Shown in pieces: positions 1-11,419 of a DNA stretch of 64,000 nt. Within the stretch, counting starts at the first letter, position 1. Every line of letters starts with the position of its first letter. Position numbers and translations under genes: made by a program. Origin of the DNA: Sphagnum magellanicum (Eukaryota > Streptophyta > Sphagnopsida > Sphagnales > Sphagnaceae); assembly GCA_021904315.1 (NCBI GenBank), contig CM038913.1, positions 10,105,958-10,169,957 on the forward strand, written 5' to 3'. A model generated the notes under the pieces. It did not search any database. It saw nothing but the letters and a program-made list of their open reading frames with translations, and was not told the origin of the DNA.

Positions 1-1726
1 CATTTATTCCTGTCAACAAACGGAGGTTTGTTGTGTGCTCTGGGACTATGATTTAGAAATTATGAAAAAATATGAAATAAGGAAAAGTTACCTTTTTTAA
101 AAAAGTAGCTCTTCAGGCCAGCCAAGTACTTCTTGCTAAGGTTTTCCTTTTGGTGGGCATATCAATTTTGTGTCACATGGGAACCTTCCAGTCTTTTTCT
201 CTTGACAAATTTATTGATACAATTGTAAAAAAAATAGCTTTGTCTAGGGTTTTTAATGTTCAGATGTTTGAAAGATTTTTTAAAAAAAAATCTAGTATGT
301 TATGTAACTTGATGTAATTAGATTATTACTTACGTAATTATTTAATGTTTAAGTTTGGTGATTTATTTGTTAGTAAGGTTTCATAGTTTAATTATGATTT
401 GGTTATAATGTTTAATTTTCATATGAAATTTATGTGAAAAGTCTTTGGCACATTAAAGTGCATTGATTCATACACGATAATTTCTGTGAAAAGTTTTTAT
501 CATTTTATTATGCATGTGAAATCACATGAGGAGCCATGTGATGTGTAAACTTTAAGAAAGTATTTATTTATTTATTTTTTGATTAAAATATAAGTGGGTG
601 TTTGTGACCTTTGGAAACACTTTCATTTGATAGAAATAAATTGTTATATGAATGTAAAGTTTTATGGAATAAAATTATGAAAGGAATTGATATTTTAGTT
701 TTGAAAGGTTTCGATATAGTTTATGTGAAATCCATGGTAGGAGAAGGGTGTGACATACTAATTATACATTAACAATAGAAAGTTGAAAAAACATTTATGC
801 AAACAAGAACATAGATTTCCATAGCTATGTAATAAACATACATAGTTTCAGTCTTAAACCTGTTTGTGATTTATAGTTCCATTAGGTAGCCAAGTTCCAA
901 CATTAGAAAAGGATGTTTTAGTGTTTTTTTTCCCCTTGAACAATTGATTCAAATCAATTGCATTACTCTTAAATTTATTTTATTTTCATATCTTGTTTAC
1001 AGCCAAATTTGGCCAAATCTTATGGATGATTACACCTCCAATTAACCACCATGAAAAATAATTTTAATTTTTTTTTGCATATGTGAAAAAATTGACAAAT
1101 TTGGTATGTTAATACCAATCAAATTGGTGTCATCAAAACCAAGAGGGAAAAATTAGCGGTGAAGTTTCCCCCATTTTGAGTTTCAAATTTTAATTTTAAT
1201 TTTTTTTTTGGAGCTCTTACATTGATTGAAAAATCTCTTCTATTTTAGACACTTGCTTTCTTTTTTTTTGTTTCTTCATCTTGTTTTTAGTTTTGTCTTT
1301 TTCTCACAAGAAGTCGATTTGTTTTTTCTTTCACCTTCTTTTATTGTTAGTCTTTTTTGGCATGCATCAATTCATTCTTTTATAGTGAACAACATGCATG
1401 TTGCATGTTTTTTGTAAATCCTTGAGTAGGGGAAGGGGGTGGGTTTAGGCTCATTATACATTAAGAAGCAAAAACTGGCCCAATTCAAAATGGAGCATTA
1501 GTGACCACTGTTTTACACAGGGGAGGTGGGCCCAAGACCAAAAATATTGTGGTCACTTACATGACAATATGCTGAATCCAAATTCTTAGCTTGGGTGAAC
1601 TAGCACTTGGCAAAAGCCCCAATTTATTTGGGGTTATTTGTAAACATTTTAAATTTATCTTCTTTTAACGAAATTAGGATTTTGGAATCCAACTTTAACA
1701 TTTCCAGAGTCAAATAAAGTCTTTAA
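1..1726. other. AT-rich intergenic DNA, no gene seen
   Basis: No reading frame here looks like a conserved protein; short frames such as the one at 1226-1417 are T-rich low-complexity DNA. A partial, diverged copy of the dispersed GGCTACAT family is seen near 1000-1060, recognisable by a GCCAAATTTGGCCAAATC core. Confidence 0.6.
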
Positions 1727-1946
1727 CACTAAAAGAAAAACCCCATTTTTTGACTTGTTTCAGGTGACTAAAAATGTCCTTCACAACTTTTAAAAATTTG
1801 TTTTAGGCGATTAAAAATGTCTTTTGCAACTATTTTTTATCAAGGCGATTAAAAGTGTCTTTTGCAACTATTTTTGATAAAAAAAGTCGCAAAAGACATT
1901 TTTAGTCACTTAAGACAAGTCGAAAAATGGGGTTTTTCTTCTAGTA
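1727..1946. mobile_element. CACTA-type miniature inverted-repeat element
   Basis: The left end reads CACTAAAAGAAAAACCCC and the right end, read inward on the minus strand, starts TACTAGAAGAAAAACCCC. The inverted similarity continues for about 50 bp on each side, including GTGACTAAAAATGTC. The element is flanked by TAA on both sides (1724-1726 and 1947-1949), and CACTA transposons make 3-bp target duplications. Internal GCAACTATTTTT and GTCGCAAAAGAC motifs are shared with the larger element at 4885-8101. At 220 bp with no coding capacity it must be non-autonomous. The last G of the right terminus appears mutated to A (TAGTA instead of TAGTG). Confidence 0.8.
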
Positions 1947-1949
1947 TAA

Positions 1950-3050
1950 AGGGTCTCACTTAATAAGGTGAAGGTACCCTATAGGTGTTGGTTCCCTTTG
2001 GCACAAATTCGTGACCCAAATTTTGCAAATTGATTACTTGTAAAATAAAGTTGTAAATTTTCCGACTTGATTCAATTTATTCATACTTTAGAAAAAAATT
2101 AGCATTGGAGGGAAGCCATGTTTTAAAATGTGGCAGGAAGGAGGAGGAGGAAGATGGTATGTAGCCAACCAAAGGGTCTAAACCAATGTTGTCCAGTTAT
2201 CACATTTTAGGCCTATTTTACGGATATCAATAATTTTTAAATTAAAAAAAAGATATGTATTTTAAAAAATATGAAATCTACTACACCATTTCGTTACACA
2301 TTATTTTACTTTTTAAAAAAGTCGTTGGTTATGAATATGTCAATTTTCAATTTTCAAAAAATGACAAATATGCACAAAGATTATGCATATCAATTTTTTG
2401 ATTTTATTGTTTAAAAAAATTTGCAACAAAGAACAAAGAACCTAAGCTCCTAGAACCCAAACCAAAACTTGTGGGGGAATTGAACCCCAATTCTATGAAG
2501 AACTCTACCCAATTGCAACACAAGTTCCTTGGCCAACCACACCCCACACAAACCCACCCCAACCCACAAAGTTAGTCACCATCAACTTGCAATTTTTCAA
2601 AAAAATTATGTTCTTCAATCAAATTGTAATTATCTTTTATCAAAAGTTTTTTAATTTTTAAGTATTGTTTGAAGTTTGAATTTGGTTTTGGTTTGCAATT
2701 GGCTTGTGGATCATCAAGTCAATTCTTCACAACAATAATAATCCAATCCATGTTGTGCACTTGCAAGTTGTAACACCTTAAAGTTGTCAACACCCAACAA
2801 AACTAAAAACATGTTCAATTTTTATTTATGAACTTGGGATTCCAAGAATTTATTTTGTTAAAAAAAACCTCACTTTCTAAAACTAGCCTTCATTCATACA
2901 CCACCAGGTTAACGGATCTACACATAGAGATGAAGAAATAGACAACCTCATGAACAAAAACAACTTTGTAATGACTAATGTTTAAGAAGATTCATCAATT
3001 GAAGCCTCCACTCCAAACATATTTTTTCAAGTTCTAATTTTGCATCATTA
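1950..3050. other. AT-rich intergenic DNA, no gene seen
   Basis: AT-rich, with short homopurine runs and no recognisable frame. It lies between the small CACTA element and the decayed transposase. Confidence 0.5.
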
Positions 3051-3059
3051 GTTATTGTA

Positions 3060-4623
3060 GCAAATGCAATGGTGTACAAGTGTCAACCATTCAAAACACA
3101 CCATCATAAAATGAATCACAACCTTGACATCATATTTAAATGCTAATCGGATTGCATGCATTCCTATGTCACACCAAATTTTCCAGAATGTGCAAAGCCT
3201 TGAAGTGTGGATCCAACATGATAACCATCATGTTATGAACATGTCATGCATCAAAAGACTTCAAGAAATCCAAAAAAAGTTTGATCACCTTTATAATCTC
3301 AAATCGCACATTTGTATGCACAAGTAAAATCACAATTTCAAAAAGGTCAAAAACTTTAGATGAGCTAAAAAGTTGTAACAACTTAATTTCCATGTTCACA
3401 ATCAATGTGATAGTTTTTGTCAATGCATTTAACAACAACCAATGGCCCCTAGATTAATTTAGCACACATGTTGAAACAACTAAATTCAAGGTAGATGTGA
3501 CTACCTCAGCAATAGCCCACACTTGGGCTTTAAGTATTCTATGTTGTAAACCCATGGATTTTTTCCTTCCATAATAAAGAATAATGGAATTCTTAAACTC
3601 AAAAATCTTTTCAAACATAATGACTTTGTTAGCAAATATAGTCTTCACATGATTTTTTAATTTTTAATGTCACATCTTACTTTAGCACAAGCCTATTCCC
3701 ATTGTTGCATCCCTATTCTAAACTTTTTCGTCCAAGTAATAGTTTTATGTAAACCAACCTAAGGCACCTTTCACACTCACATGTTCCAACCCAACAAAAA
3801 CTTTGTCATCATTTGTAACATATTTATAAGCCTTAGACATCACATGCTCAAAGCATGTGCCTTCATAAACCCTAAGAATCTTCAATGGTTCATAATCAAT
3901 GATGGAATGTAAACATGCTACAAAATTAGTACCTTCATATTTTACAAAGGTGATCACCCAATGTAACAAATTAAACTTCTCCAACATAGACTATAATTGT
4001 GCAACCATGGATTACCTGGTCATTTCATTCATTTCAAATAACCCCATAGTGATATGCATGGGGACTCATGTGTCATTCAAAAAATTGATAACAAAATTGA
4101 AAGTATCCACATCGTCATGAGACATCCACATATCAAAACTAGTGGATACTACTATTGTAGATGCAAGATCTGACACAACATGTTGGTCCATGGTCAAGAA
4201 GACCATGGTAGGCAACATTTCTTCCACAAAAGAAGATTGAAATGGAAATTGAACATGTGAGCATTGGTGTAGAACTAACCTTTGAAACTAAACACTCTCA
4301 CAACTAAACAAAAGCATGTAACCCTTACAAGTATAAAGCACCAAATCTTCTAGAAATTGTTGCTGTTGTTCATTGTTTTTTTGTATAAGTTTGTGGCACC
4401 CAAAAACCAGTAATTGCATAGTTATGAGGACATGTGGACTTTTCTTCCTTGGTTGTTGAACATGAACAATAACAAGTTTTGCCACCTCACTTAGTTGTTG
4501 TTTCTTCAAGGGAAACAACTTCAAATGTGTTATTTGCACATGAATAATCATGAGAATTATCCCATTAACTTTGTTATATTTAATTAAGCGTTTGTGTAAT
4601 AAATATTTGAACCAAAACATCAA
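3060..4623 (-). pseudogene. Decayed hAT-like transposase (RNase H-like fold)
   Basis: Read on the minus strand from about 4623 down, one mostly continuous frame carries CHKLIQKNNEQQQQFLEDLV, then a stretch with RLVLHQCSHVQFPF, then STSFDMWMSHDDVDTFNFVI, then GLFEMNEMTR, WVITFVKYEGTNF, CFEHVMSKAYKYVTNDDKV and, after frame breaks, MLDPHFKALHILENL. The order (an S-F-D-x-W-M-S motif, a V-K-x-E-G-x-N motif, then L-D-P-x-F-K near the C-terminus) matches plant hAT/DUF659-type transposases as I know the family. There are many in-frame stops. Several sit where TGG, CAG, CAA or CGA is expected, as if the copy had been methylated and deaminated. No terminal repeats could be assigned to it. The family call is firm; the exact ends are approximate. 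Confidence 0.7.
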
Positions 4624-5280
4624 ATCTACATATTATACACTGTAACATTTGTGGATTCACCAAATTGACATGTAGGCGATTATTGATAACAAAAAATCCC
4701 CAACATATTTAGACATGCAATTATGAGGTTTTTAATCCACAACTTGTGCTTCTATAGTCACAAGCTATGAAACATCAACATTTGACAATGTGTTGCTAGA
4801 TTCCAAATGCACATTTTCAACATTTAAGAGTGATGAAAATTGAATCTCAACATGGGGGTAGTTGATGCAACATCTTCATCAACTCACTAGAAGAAAAACA
4901 TGTATTTTCGACTGCTCTTTGCGACTAAATTTTAGTCGCAAGAGACATTTTGCAACTAAAATCCTTTTAGTCGCCTAAGACAAGTCACATGTGAAAACTA
5001 GTCGCAAATGACAAAGAGTATAAAGTCAACAAATACATTTCATCCTTTGACTCCATTGTATACGTATTGTCACATGCGACTAGTATGCGACTATTTTGGT
5101 CACAATTCAAGGCAAATCATGTGTTGCCACGTGTTTTAATATATGATTATTTATATTATTATTATTATTATTTTGAAATAATCTAAGACGTTCAATTCAA
5201 AGACTTGGATGATCTTATATTATGGCACGTGGCCCAATGTAAATATGCCACGTGGCATTAAAAACAATTTAATAAAATAT

Positions 5281-5500
5281 TAATATTAAGTTGGTAGGTA
5301 CCTAGGTAGGTACATAAATAGGTGCCTACAATCCTTACCTACCTCCCTACCTAGGTAAAGTAGTAAATAGGTAGGTTCTACCTTCCTAGGCTAAATACCT
5401 ATTCATATAAGTAGGTATTTAAATAGGTAGGTACATAGGCTGACCTAGATGGGTAGGTCAAACTAGATACCTACCTAGCTAGATAGATAAGTAGGTTGGG
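5281..5500. repeat. GGTA/TACC-rich degenerate microsatellite
   Basis: Irregular runs of GGTA, TACC, CCTA and TAGG in both orientations, for example GGTAGGTACCTAGGTAGG near 5291. It lies about 400 bp inside the left end of the CACTA-like element. Confidence 0.8.
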
Positions 5501-6689
5501 GAGGTATGTACTTAAGAATTGTGCATTATTTGTTTTTTTGTTTTGGGTTGAGCCTTTTGATTAGCTCATCCCATGTGCACAAACTTCTTAATGTGAAATT
5601 GCATAGGCACACCCCTTTGTTTATATAGTGTTCAAAATAGGAATGGAGAACAAACAATATGGGATAAGTTTTGAAGTTGCAACTTCCTACAAATTAAGTT
5701 GTAATTCCAAAGCTTTCTTCATCCCTTATTTTCTAGGGTTTTTAGATTTTTAAACAATTCAAGTACTAGATAATTAAATAATCATTTAGTTCATAATGAT
5801 GAAATTTACATATATTTAAATTATAAACTATACACTACAAATATTCAATATTCATTATCAATTACTTAAATAAGTAACACCTTCTTCATATTTGACAAAC
5901 TAACTATCTAGTTACTCACAAGTTATTAATACATAATTCATAAATAATAAAATATTTAAAAATATTTAATTACTTTTCAGAATCTGATCGAGCTATATAT
6001 AATATAATTAATATGAAATAAATTTAATGGTTATAATTTAAAATTAAATATTTTAAATATTTATTTTAAAATTATATATAATGAATTAATTTTTTTTATT
6101 AGGAAGTAAATTTTTCCACAAAATTTTGAAGAATTATTATTCAACTAATTACATTATTTATTGTATAATAACATTGATTTTTGTAAAAATTATTATAGGT
6201 CAAATAATTTTTTTCTCTTGGTAATTATTAACTATAAATACAATAATTTGTTAAACATAACATTAATTTTCATAATTACTATAAAATTACTATAAAATAT
6301 TTATCATAGATGATTAATCACAGAGTTTTTTAAGATAATATTATTGTATAATAATTCGTGAAATTAAAATCAGTAAAAATAATTATTCCAACTACACTAT
6401 AATTTTTTCCAAATTTTTAATTCAGGTTTGAAGTTATAAATTAAAGAGTGTGAATAATTATGTTCAATTAGAAAATAATTATGCACATACTAATTAATTC
6501 TTATATGAAGTAATTACAATGATTTTAAAGTAATGTCACATTAATTTATTTAATTAATTTCTTCTAATATAATAATATAAATTATATAATATTCAAATCT
6601 ATGTCATAACAATAATTATTTAGTATCACTTAGATTTAATAAACATAATCATTTATAATTATTTATAAAAGTGATTTATTATGGATAGC

Positions 6690-7745
6690 ACTAGTAAAAA
6701 AAACCCTTGAAATTCAATCAATAATTTTTTGAATTAAAATATAAATTTAAGATTCCAAAAAAGTAATTCAGAATTCAAATATCGGTTTTTAGAAGTTTTT
6801 AGAAGTTAAATAAGAAATTTCAGAATTGAAATGTTAATTTTCAGATTCAAATAATAATATTCAAAATTAAAATTTGCATTTGAAGACTTAATTAATAATT
6901 TTCTGAATTGAAATATTAATTCTGAGAATCCAAAATAATAATATGGAATTCCAATTTCAACTTTCAAGTCAAATAATTTCTTAAAATTTAAATGTTAAAC
7001 TTCAAAATTCAAATATCAAATTTCAAGTTGAAATAAAAATATTTAAAATCAAGTTGCCAATTTTTAGAGTCAATAAAGTTTTTAAAATTGAAATAATAAT
7101 TTTTAGATTCAAAAATAATAATTTTTAGATTCAAAAATAATAATTTAGAATTCAAATATCAGTTTTTAGATCAAAAAAGTTTTTTGAATTTAAATAAAAT
7201 TTTTCAGAATTGAAATGTTAATTTTCATATTCAAATAACAATATTCAAAATTAAAATGTCCATTTTTAGACTCAATTACTAATTTTCAGACTTGAAGTAT
7301 TAATTTTGAAAATCTAAATTTCAAGTTCGAATTAAATGATTATTTAAAATATAAATGAAAAATTTTCATAGCTGAAATATAAATTTCATATTCACATAAA
7401 AATATTCAAAATTAAATGGAATATTCAAATTAATCCATTTTTATGATCAATTATAATTTTCTGAATTGAAATACTAATTTTTGGATTCGAAAATATTAAT
7501 TTAGAATTCAAAATCAATTTTTAGATCAAATTAGTCTTTTTGAATTGAAAATATCATATTCAATCAAAATTTTCAAATTCAAAAAATGTTTTAAACAATT
7601 GAAATAACAATTTTCAAATTCAAATATCAAGTTTCAAATTTTAATAAATTTTTTTAAAAGTTAAAATAACATTTTTTCATAATTGAAATATCAATATTCA
7701 TATTTGAATAAAAAAATTCAAAGTTCAAATATTAATTTTGCGATT
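6690..7745. repeat. AT-rich satellite-like array with higher-order period
   Basis: Short degenerate units built on TTTCAGAATTGAAAT and ATTTTCAGATTCAAATA recur throughout. A higher-order unit is also visible: AGAATTCAAATATC followed by GGTTTTTAGA or AGTTTTTAGA starts near 6771 and again near 7147, and a weaker copy starts near 7502. That gives a period of roughly 355-376 bp and about three copies. The array ends against an (AT)n run. Confidence 0.65.
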
Positions 7746-7774
7746 CATTATATGAACAATATACATATGTATGC

Positions 7775-7799
7775 ATATATATATATATATATATATATA
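7775..7799. repeat. (AT)n microsatellite
   Basis: About 12 AT dinucleotides in a row, at the distal edge of the AT-rich satellite array. Confidence 0.9.
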
Positions 7800-8101
7800 A
7801 TTTTAGTACATACATTAAAATATACCCGTATGTCATTATAGAATACCTTTAGGATGCAACTAATTTGGTGACTATTGTGACTAATGGGACATATCAACCT
7901 ATTAATGGATGAAAATAAATGTAAAATTGATGTAACCAATAGGATGAAATTTCTAATAGTTGCATCATAGTTGTGAAAATGACCAAAATAGTTGAAAGTT
8001 GGTCTTGTAGTTGCAAATATTCTCAAATCTAGTTGCAAATGACTATAAGTTGCATGTAGTCGTAAATTGACTGGTTACATTTTGGCTGATTTTTACTAGT
8101 G

Positions 8102-10620
8102 ACTTTACCAACATTTCCAACAAAATAGGATTATTGAAGCCTTTTAACCGTTGAAGACATAAAAGTAAATCAACAAAACAAACACACTAAACTTACACTT
8201 TTGACAAAATAGGGTTGTTGAAACTATTCATCCATTGACCTAAACCAAAAACACACACATTAAACCCTAAACTGACATTCTACCCAAAATAAAGTTGTTG
8301 AAGTTTTTCAACCATTGAAAACAAATACCTAAACAAAAAACCAAACACATTAAAACATTAAACACAAAAAGTCGCGGTCCCAAACATAAAGAAGGTTAAA
8401 AGTTTAGAGCTTATTTCTTTTGATTCGTTTAATATGAATCCATTAAATAGATTCACATTGACGCCAAACTTGCCAAAGCATGCATTCAACACCAAGCTCA
8501 TTGAACATGTGTGCAACATTGATAGCAAACTCCCCCACAATGCACAATGCAAAGGCCAAATTCACCAACAAAAAAATAAATAAAACTACAAAGTGTGCAC
8601 ACATTCAAATGCATTCAAAGAAAACAAACAATTGAAATCCATGTGCGTTTATGCATTGTGCATTATGCATTCAAAGAAAGCGATGAGTTGTGCACAATGT
8701 CGATGTTGAGCAGTGAACATGCATTCAACGTCGATGTTAAATTCACACATAATGCACAATGACAATGCCAAATTCTCCAACAAATTTTTTTGCAAAGCTA
8801 CAAAATATGCACTTGTGCACTTAAATAAATAAGAACGATAAAAATTCCAAGCTCCAAGTGGTATTTAAATGCATTCAAAGAAAGTAAAGCAAGTTGGAAT
8901 CCATGTGTGTGCATACATACTATATTAAAAAAAAACTTGCAAAGTGTGAAACATAAACATTCAATTGCACTCCTACTATTGCAAAACCTTAATTCTTAAC
9001 ACTTAAAACCTAAATGACATAAACCTTAAACCTAGTGCATATCTGGATTATCAAAACACCATTTCCACGAATATTTATTCTATCTTGATGTGCTGGTCTA
9101 GATAAGGTTATGCATAATGAAAATATTGTGTTAGGCATATAGTGGTTATGTATAAAATCGAATATCGAAATGAACCAAAAATTCAAATATGCATTTATAC
9201 ATATATAGCAAGTATCTGGATGTATATTTAAATTTTTCTGTATAACTTGTCAACATTGGTTTAGACCATCAAAATATTGACAAAGTAATTTCATTTCATA
9301 TCATTATGAAAACATGGACAATTCACGTGAGTCATGTGTAAGCTATAACAAGTAAAAAGAAAACAATCATTGGATTGCATCGTTTGAGGAATCAAAGTAG
9401 CAGCACAATTTTCTACTAAATTTTGATGAAAATTCATTTTGTGTATTATTATCAACTTAACTTTCAACTTTTTACCTATATTGAAAACATGGCTTCCATC
9501 AAGTTATCAATACATTATTATGTTGTGCTTAATGTAAATCATTTTGTGATTTAGATTTCTTCTTGTGTTTATTATGTTTTTATTACCTTTTAGATTTGAA
9601 CTTGTTTTTATTTTTCTTCTTTGCAACCTTTGATACTCCCTTTAAAAAAACTCTATCATATTTCTTATAAATTGTTGAAGAGTTTAAAGACTCAATTGCC
9701 TACACAAGCCATTCCACCATAAAGTCTTCTCCCCCTAGAATTTCATCCTTCCCCTTTTAATTCTATTGGCCTTCAATTTCCTTTTCTTTGTTGTGTTCGT
9801 CACACTCTTGACATAGGTATGCCCATGCCCATATGTTTCACTAGTAAGAGACTTACCAAATGTAACATGTTCACTTTTTGCATCCTAAACATCGACTTTT
9901 CGAAAATATAAATCCTAACAATGAAACCAAAAATGTAACCTAAGAAAGGTCTAAACCTACGAGAATTAATTTTTAATTAAATCCCTACTAGCACATAAGT
10001 AGGTTACACAAATTGAATTCACATACAACACATATACCCCATATTCACAATACACAAAGATGAAACTTTCATGTTTTTGGGCTAGAATCATTCATGCAAT
10101 TAAAACTTGGTCCTTGTGTGGGTTGTATCCAATGGGGATGTCATCACACACATTTAGAAACCTTACTTTATGAAAATCACTCACCAAAAACATACATTTG
10201 CTCTTGTGAACACTTTCATAATTAAAATGAGACATAAGTTTGTTTTGATATAGGTACATTACACAAAAGACTTATCCCAATACTGACAAACTAACAACAT
10301 GAAATCATCAAAAGGAGGATGAACTCAAAGCTTCACCCATGACCCTTTAAAAACTTGAAAGGGAGATGGAATGAATTATCAACCCCATTCATTTAAATCT
10401 ACTACATATTATCGTTTGTCAATTTTAAACCAACAATATTATTATAGCACTGATTTCTTGAAACATCTCCTTGTATTTTATCTTACATTTGCTTAGTTTT
10501 TCTACTTTCACATGACTTTTCACAACTTTTGACATAAGCAACAACATAAGTGGTTGATATGTGAAGGGGAATCAAAGGTAAATCAAGGATGATCTTATCT
10601 CATCAATTCCTTTCAAATTA
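8102..10620. other. AT-rich intergenic DNA, no gene seen
   Basis: Imperfect repeats of AACAAAATAGGGTTGTTGAA type occur near 8110-8310, and repeated TGCATTCAAAG and GTGCACAATG words occur near 8490-8900. No frame is recognisable as a protein. Confidence 0.5.
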
Positions 10621-10706
10621 GTGCTGAACCTAATAAGTGACAATTTCAAATACGTAAGCAAAGGTTTGACACTCTCCTATTCATTAAAGGAGTTTGTTGC
10701 CCAAGT

Positions 10707-11095
10707 TTGGTTTTTTTTTTTTTTTCTTTTGCAATGGGCCATTTTGATCAGCCCCTCACCCTGGAAAAAATCTGAAACGTGTGAGCTTCCCAAAATAGAG
10801 CTTCTATGTGCCTCCCCTTGGGCTCACCTATATAGGTGACAAAGGGGAGAACTTTGGGCAAAGGATATGAGATAAAGTGAGGTGCTATTGGGAACGCCCT
10901 TGGGGAACATAATTGATACCCATTGAGAACTTGGTAACATCATGGGGAACATGATGGGAACAAGATAATTAAAAAAAATTCCATCCTCACCCTTCCCTGA
11001 AAGGAAAAGAGATGAACCCTCTTGTTGCCTCATTTGGCTGCATGCATATTTTATTCCTGGATATGGTTGCCACCATTTCTTTTTGCCTCAGCTAA
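10707..11095. repeat. Dispersed LTR-like repeat, copy 1
   Basis: It starts after a long T run and contains a GGGCCATTTTGATCAGCCCC block, GGCTCACCTATATAGGTGAC (a possible TATA box), TGCTATTGGGAACG, GGGAACATGATGGGAAC and, near its end, GGCTGCATG. The same ordered blocks, diverged, occur at 63300-63720. The TATA-like word and the lack of coding content suggest a solo LTR or terminal-repeat fragment. I see no target duplication. It lies about 325 bp upstream of the FBL11 start codon. Confidence 0.5.
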
Positions 11096-11419
11096 TACCC
11101 CTTCTACAAAGCACAGCATACCTAGTATGGAACCCTAATTGCACATTCAGCCTGGTATTTTAATGTTAATGGAAAGGAACCCTAGCTGAACATTCAAGGT
11201 GGGACTCTCACGCTAATTGAAAGCAGCTTTGGAAATCCAAAGCCGAAGAAGGTGCAGCTACTCAATGGAAATGTTCTCTTAGCTTTACACTTTGGGGCCA
11301 AGCTGTTTCATGCATGTTTTTAGGGTAACATTCCCTTTCAAAGAAGAGTGATTGTGGGGTGGGGGATTTTCCCTTGGTTCCTCTCTTTCTCTCCCTCTCA
11401 TTTTCTGTAGAGATAGATT

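Larger units (their letters stand above)
4885..8101. mobile_element. Non-autonomous CACTA-like element, 3.2 kb
   Basis: The left end is CACTAGAAGAAAAAC. The right end, read inward on the minus strand, is CACTAGTAAAAATC. The trinucleotide ACT flanks both ends (4882-4884 and 8102-8104), fitting a 3-bp target duplication. Both subterminal zones carry repeated GCGACTA/GCAACTA motifs, and both contain AACTATTTTGGTCA or GACTATTTTGGTCA (5086-5102 on the plus strand, and the minus strand near 7980-7995). The interior codes for nothing recognisable. It holds a GGTA-rich array, a weak LTR-like stretch near 5525-5690 and a long AT-rich satellite. The alternative is two unrelated CACTA ends; the shared flank and subterminal motifs argue against that. 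Confidence 0.65.
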
